Positions 43,201-45,289 of a stretch of DNA of 45,289 nt are shown one piece after another (the first letter of the stretch is position 1; each line of letters opens with the position of its first letter). This DNA is from Lysobacterales bacterium (GTDB lineage Bacteria > Pseudomonadota > Gammaproteobacteria > Xanthomonadales > SZUA-5). The translations under genes were made by a program, and so were the position numbers. The stretch is from the NCBI GenBank assembly GCA_022841325.1, contig JALHRS010000047.1, positions 1-45,289 on the forward strand, written 5' to 3'. The notes beneath the pieces were generated by a model. The model was given only the letters and a program-made list of their open reading frames with translations. It had not been told where the DNA came from and searched no databases.

Positions 43201-43431
43201 ATGCAGACGAACACTCCAGAGACACCGACACCTAGCGCCCAATTGCTTCGACTTCCCGAAGTCGTGAGGCTCACGGGCATCAAGCGCACGCACATTTACC
43301 GCCTTCAACAGCTCGGCAAGTTCCCCAAGAGAATCAAGCTTGGGGCGCGTGCTTCTGCCTACGTGGCTAGCGAAATTCAGAGCTGGATCGCTGAACGCAT
43401 TGCGGAATCCCGCAAAGTGGCTTCGCGATGA
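43201..43431 (+). CDS. AlpA-family DNA-binding regulator
   Basis: A 76-aa protein starting MQTNTPETPTPSAQ, with GGGGAAG just upstream. LLRLPEVVRLTGIKRTHIYRLQQLGKFPKRIKLGARASAYVASEIQSWI is the AlpA/excisionase-type winged helix (described by residues 16-65). AlpA-like proteins activate integrase or excision in satellite elements. The stop overlaps the next ATG (ATGA at 43428). Confidence 0.85.
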   Translation: MQTNTPETPTPSAQLLRLPEVVRLTGIKRTHIYRLQQLGKFPKRIKLGARASAYVASEIQSWIAERIAESRKVASR

Positions 43432-43757
43432 GCGAAAACCCGGTTTTCTCCAACCTCCTATCGGAGTTTGCGGACGTCACAGCCCACGAGCTGGAGAACG
43501 CCAACATTCACCCCAGCCTTGCGCGTTCCATCGGCGTCAAGGTGGCGGATGCGATCGCTGCAAACTTCGGTGGCGCAAGCCTCTACATACCGCGCAACGC
43601 GGTAGGCAGGAGCGCAACTCGGGACCGTGAAATAGCCCAGGAAATGGCCGAGTCCGGGGCTTTGGCAACCGGCATCAAGTTCGGCATTTCAACCACTGCG
43701 GTCTATCGCGCTGCAAAGCGCGATGCAGCTCGCCGCTCGCCTTCCAAGAGGATCTGA
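43428..43757 (+). CDS. Mor-like transcription activator
   Basis: A 109-aa protein starting MSENPVFSNLLSEFAD. GASLYIPRNAVGRSATRDRE, then IAQEMAESGALATGIKFGISTTAVYRAAKR follow the Mor/Mu middle-operon activator pattern (IP..., RDREI, helix-turn-helix VY). It is coupled to the AlpA-like gene. It would control expression of phage-type genes in the element. The function is inferred from family likeness only. Confidence 0.7.
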   Translation: MSENPVFSNLLSEFADVTAHELENANIHPSLARSIGVKVADAIAANFGGASLYIPRNAVGRSATRDREIAQEMAESGALATGIKFGISTTAVYRAAKRDAARRSPSKRI

Positions 43758-43759
43758 AA

Positions 43760-43981
43760 ATGAGTTCTAGCGAAACCCCGCCAATCGCTGCCGGCGACGT
43801 CCTGACGCCTATCGAAGCTGCTGCTCTGCTGAAAACCACGGTTGGTTGCATGCAGTCATGGAGGAAGCGCGGAACCGGCCCCGTCTTCGTTCGCCCTCCT
43901 GGAGCCAAGCCCCGCTATCTGCGAAGCGACCTTATGGCGTGGCTGGAAGCAAACCGCATCGCTCCAATCAACAACGATTGA
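43760..43981 (+). CDS. Excisionase-like helix-turn-helix protein
   Basis: A 73-aa protein starting MSSSETPPIAAGDVLTP, with GAGG seven bases upstream. LTPIEAAALLKTTVGCMQSW and GPVFVRPPGAKPRYLRSDLMAW form the HTH_17/Xis-type fold, where the two-strand wing follows the recognition helix. It starts two bases after the previous stop, so it belongs to one operon with the AlpA-like and Mor-like genes. Confidence 0.75.
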   Translation: MSSSETPPIAAGDVLTPIEAAALLKTTVGCMQSWRKRGTGPVFVRPPGAKPRYLRSDLMAWLEANRIAPINND

Positions 43982-43999
43982 CCACAAGGAAACCAAGCC

Positions 44000-44659
44000 A
44001 TGCATGTGCAAGCCGGCGCTGATCGTTCGGACAAGGTCCGAATTCAACTGGACAACTTCTTCAACCGCTCCAAGCCCACGGGCAGCTTTCGCGATATCTA
44101 CACCGACATTACCGGAGACCACCGATGTAGCGGCCTGTTGCGTGACTGCGATCGAGCGCGACTCCGTGAAGCCGTAGGCGGTCGCTTTGCCGAGGCGATC
44201 AACCAAGGCACCCGAGACGACTACTTGCGTACGGTCTTGCTGGAGATCGACCGACGCGCCGACGAGCAGAGCGCGATGCTCTCCGCGCACTTCAAGCAGT
44301 GCGCCCTTGGCGAGAAGGACACCAGCCAGCGGTCTGCCGCAACGGTAGCGAAGGCGCTTGAAGTCATCACCCGCCCCGTGCCCTCGCCGCGCGAGTCGAT
44401 CTTCGGCATGCCGCTGAAGATCAACGGCGCTGAAGGCGACGCGCTGAGTTCGCCGATGGCCTATTGCATGTTCCGCGAGGAAATCAAGCGCGCTGTCTCT
44501 GAGGCCATTGGCCGTATTGAGGACTGGCCCTTCCCCGATCCGGTTTCGCTCCCTGGCGCGATGAATCGCCTGTCAGAGATCGAGGCGGAGCTGATCGAGC
44601 TGCGCGCCGAAGAGTCGGCGTTGCTCAAGGAGGCGTCCGAGTTCGGCGCCGACACCTGA
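44000..44659 (+). CDS. Phage-element protein with capsid-like N-terminus
   Basis: A 219-aa protein starting MHVQAGADRSDKVRIQLD, with AAGGAA upstream. Residues about 27-68 (SFRDIYTDITGDHRCSG, LLRDCDRARLREAV) recall the opening of some Mu-type major capsid or protease-capsid fusion proteins, where S-x-R-x-x-Y-x-x-x-TGD and R-L-R-E-A recur; this is recalled, not searched. The rest does not look like capsid: VAKALEVITRPVPSPRESIFG, and a C-terminal coiled coil (SEIEAELIELRAEESALLKE). It may be a truncated or repurposed virion gene. It lies downstream of the regulators, possibly in the same operon. Confidence 0.55.
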   Translation: MHVQAGADRSDKVRIQLDNFFNRSKPTGSFRDIYTDITGDHRCSGLLRDCDRARLREAVGGRFAEAINQGTRDDYLRTVLLEIDRRADEQSAMLSAHFKQCALGEKDTSQRSAATVAKALEVITRPVPSPRESIFGMPLKINGAEGDALSSPMAYCMFREEIKRAVSEAIGRIEDWPFPDPVSLPGAMNRLSEIEAELIELRAEESALLKEASEFGADT

Positions 44660-44873
44660 GCCGACGCCAAGCACGGACAAGCGGTTGAGTGTCCGGCCGG
44701 TGCGACTGACTCCGCAGGCCCACCGGGAACAACCACCGCAGCGCGGGCGGGGCTCAACGACCGTGACCGCGCAACCTTTCCCGCACTTGCGCACCGCGCA
44801 AGGCCGATGCACACTCGCCCCACTGCCGCACAATCGGCAGTCGGGCGTGAGAACCCGGTTAACACAGGCGCGC

Positions 44874-44901
44874 AAGCGCCGCACCCGTGGGCGCTTTTTT
44901 T
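44874..44901 (+). terminator. Rho-independent terminator
   Basis: aagcgcc pairs with gggcgctt across a loop, followed by T run at 44895-44901. It closes the small phage-like operon. The rest of 44660-44955 has no recognised gene. Confidence 0.82.
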
Positions 44902-44955
44902 GCGCCTACAACCTGCCTTCAATGGCGGGCGTGCAGGGCAGCCGCAAGGCTGGCC

Positions 44956-45049
44956 GGTTCCTGTGTTCCGGTTTCTCACCCCTGTACGTCCGCCACCTTT
45001 TGCCGCGTGAGATCGGCTCCGGTGGCGGTTCCTCAGGAACACAGGAACC
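44956..45049. repeat. Nested inverted repeats before a short gene
   Basis: ggttcctgtgttcc (44956-44969) is exactly complementary to ggaacacaggaacc (45036-45049); inside, ccgccacc faces ggtggcgg. Together they could form a 94-base hairpin ending six bases before an ATG. Confidence 0.75.
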
Positions 45050-45055
45050 CACGCC

Positions 45056-45241
45056 ATGAACCGCAGAAACCCCGCGACACCCGAGAACCTACCGCTTCCG
45101 ATCATGCCGCCCCGCGATGCGTGGCCCAGGCTGATCGAGAACGCTTCTGCCGCGCTTCAAAGTGGCTGCATTATTAACCCGGCAATCAAATATATGCTAG
45201 TATTCCGGCATGAACAAACCCGACGCACGCAAGCTTTCTGA
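45056..45241 (+). CDS. Short gene, probably truncated by the downstream insertion
   Basis: A 61-aa frame starting MNRRNPATPENLPLPIMPPR, with AGGAA just upstream. The first 40 residues have the local base composition; from about 45168 the sequence turns AT-rich (attattaacccggcaatcaa), and the frame ends inside the next gene. I take it as a small phage-element gene whose 3' part was replaced by an IS end. Function unknown. Confidence 0.4.
   Translation: MNRRNPATPENLPLPIMPPRDAWPRLIENASAALQSGCIINPAIKYMLVFRHEQTRRTQAF
45181..45209 (+). promoter_or_regulatory. Possible extended -10 promoter of the edge transposase gene
   Basis: tgctagtat (45195-45203) fits TGn-TAnnAT loosely, in an AT-rich island just before ATG 45210. 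No clear -35. Confidence 0.35.
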
Positions 45242-45289
45242 CGACTCCCTTCGACTCCTTCGCGTGCAGGCGGATCGCCTGCGGCGCGA
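45210..45289 (+). CDS. 5' end of an IS630-like transposase gene (cut by window edge)
   Basis: Only 26 complete codons are visible: MNKPDARKLSDDSLRLLRVQ then ADRLRR. The DARKLS...LRLLR..A..L pattern is that of the N-terminal helix-turn-helix of IS630-type transposases. Such a short stretch gives limited certainty. It would mark an IS inserted into the integrated element. Confidence 0.5.
   Translation, partial: MNKPDARKLSDDSLRLLRVQADRLRR

Overview
The window reads as chromosomal DNA of a high-GC gammaproteobacterium. Gene content and style point to the Xanthomonadales/Lysobacterales: a GatCAB operon, a Pseudomonas-like spu/puu polyamine locus, and a secreted protease ending in an IFANGFE-type tail. 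This placement is an inference from gene families and repeat style, not a measured phylogeny. Intergenic DNA is unusually rich in repeats: at least ten palindromic or tandem families, several occurring two to five times in 45 kb.

Layout. (1) 1-3980: the 3' part of an OLD-family nuclease gene overlapping a UvrD-like helicase gene by 4 bp, i.e. a Gabija-type (class 2 OLD) defence pair cut by the window edge. It is followed by a decayed REP-associated (IS200-like) transposase. (2) 4.5-14.2 kb: a loose row of small secreted, lipoprotein and membrane proteins (DUF4349 lipoprotein, alpha/beta-hydrolase lipoprotein, EEP-fold nuclease/phosphatase-like protein, Zn-metalloprotease) separated by REP-like elements. 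(3) 14.5-26.8 kb: a polyamine catabolism and uptake locus. puuB and a gamma-glutamylpolyamine synthetase (puuA/spuI) run leftward. puuD/spuA, a second synthetase (spuB), a putrescine aminotransferase (spuC) and an ABC importer potF-potG-potH-potI run rightward. Together they would import putrescine or spermidine and degrade it through gamma-glutamylated intermediates or by transamination. A 595-bp element carrying a GxxExxY gene sits between potF and potG. (4) 27-32.3 kb: rhlE-type RNA helicase (-) and gatC-gatA-gatB (+), the tRNA-dependent amidotransferase, each gene overlapping the next by ATGA. (5) 32.6-40.8 kb: a Baeyer-Villiger-type monooxygenase with a DUF952 partner, a methyltransferase whose 3' end runs into a 118-bp tandem array, a winged-helix regulator coupled to an M50-type membrane protease, and a ligase-associated exonuclease coupled to an ATP-dependent DNA ligase that carries an in-frame copy of the intergenic repeat. 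(6) 40.9 kb to the end: tRNA-Leu(CAA) followed by a P4-type integrase and small phage-like genes (AlpA-like, Mor-like, excisionase-like, one with a capsid-like N-terminus). This is one end of an integrated element; its far end is outside the window. An IS630-like transposase start lies at the right edge.

Most notable structures: inverted pairs of G-rich heptanucleotide arrays in four intergenic regions; a GxxExxY cassette with 18-bp perfect terminal inverted repeats inside the polyamine operon, and a related empty element upstream of rhlE; one palindromic repeat family that has entered two coding regions; and a 212-bp gene overlap that looks like a late frameshift.
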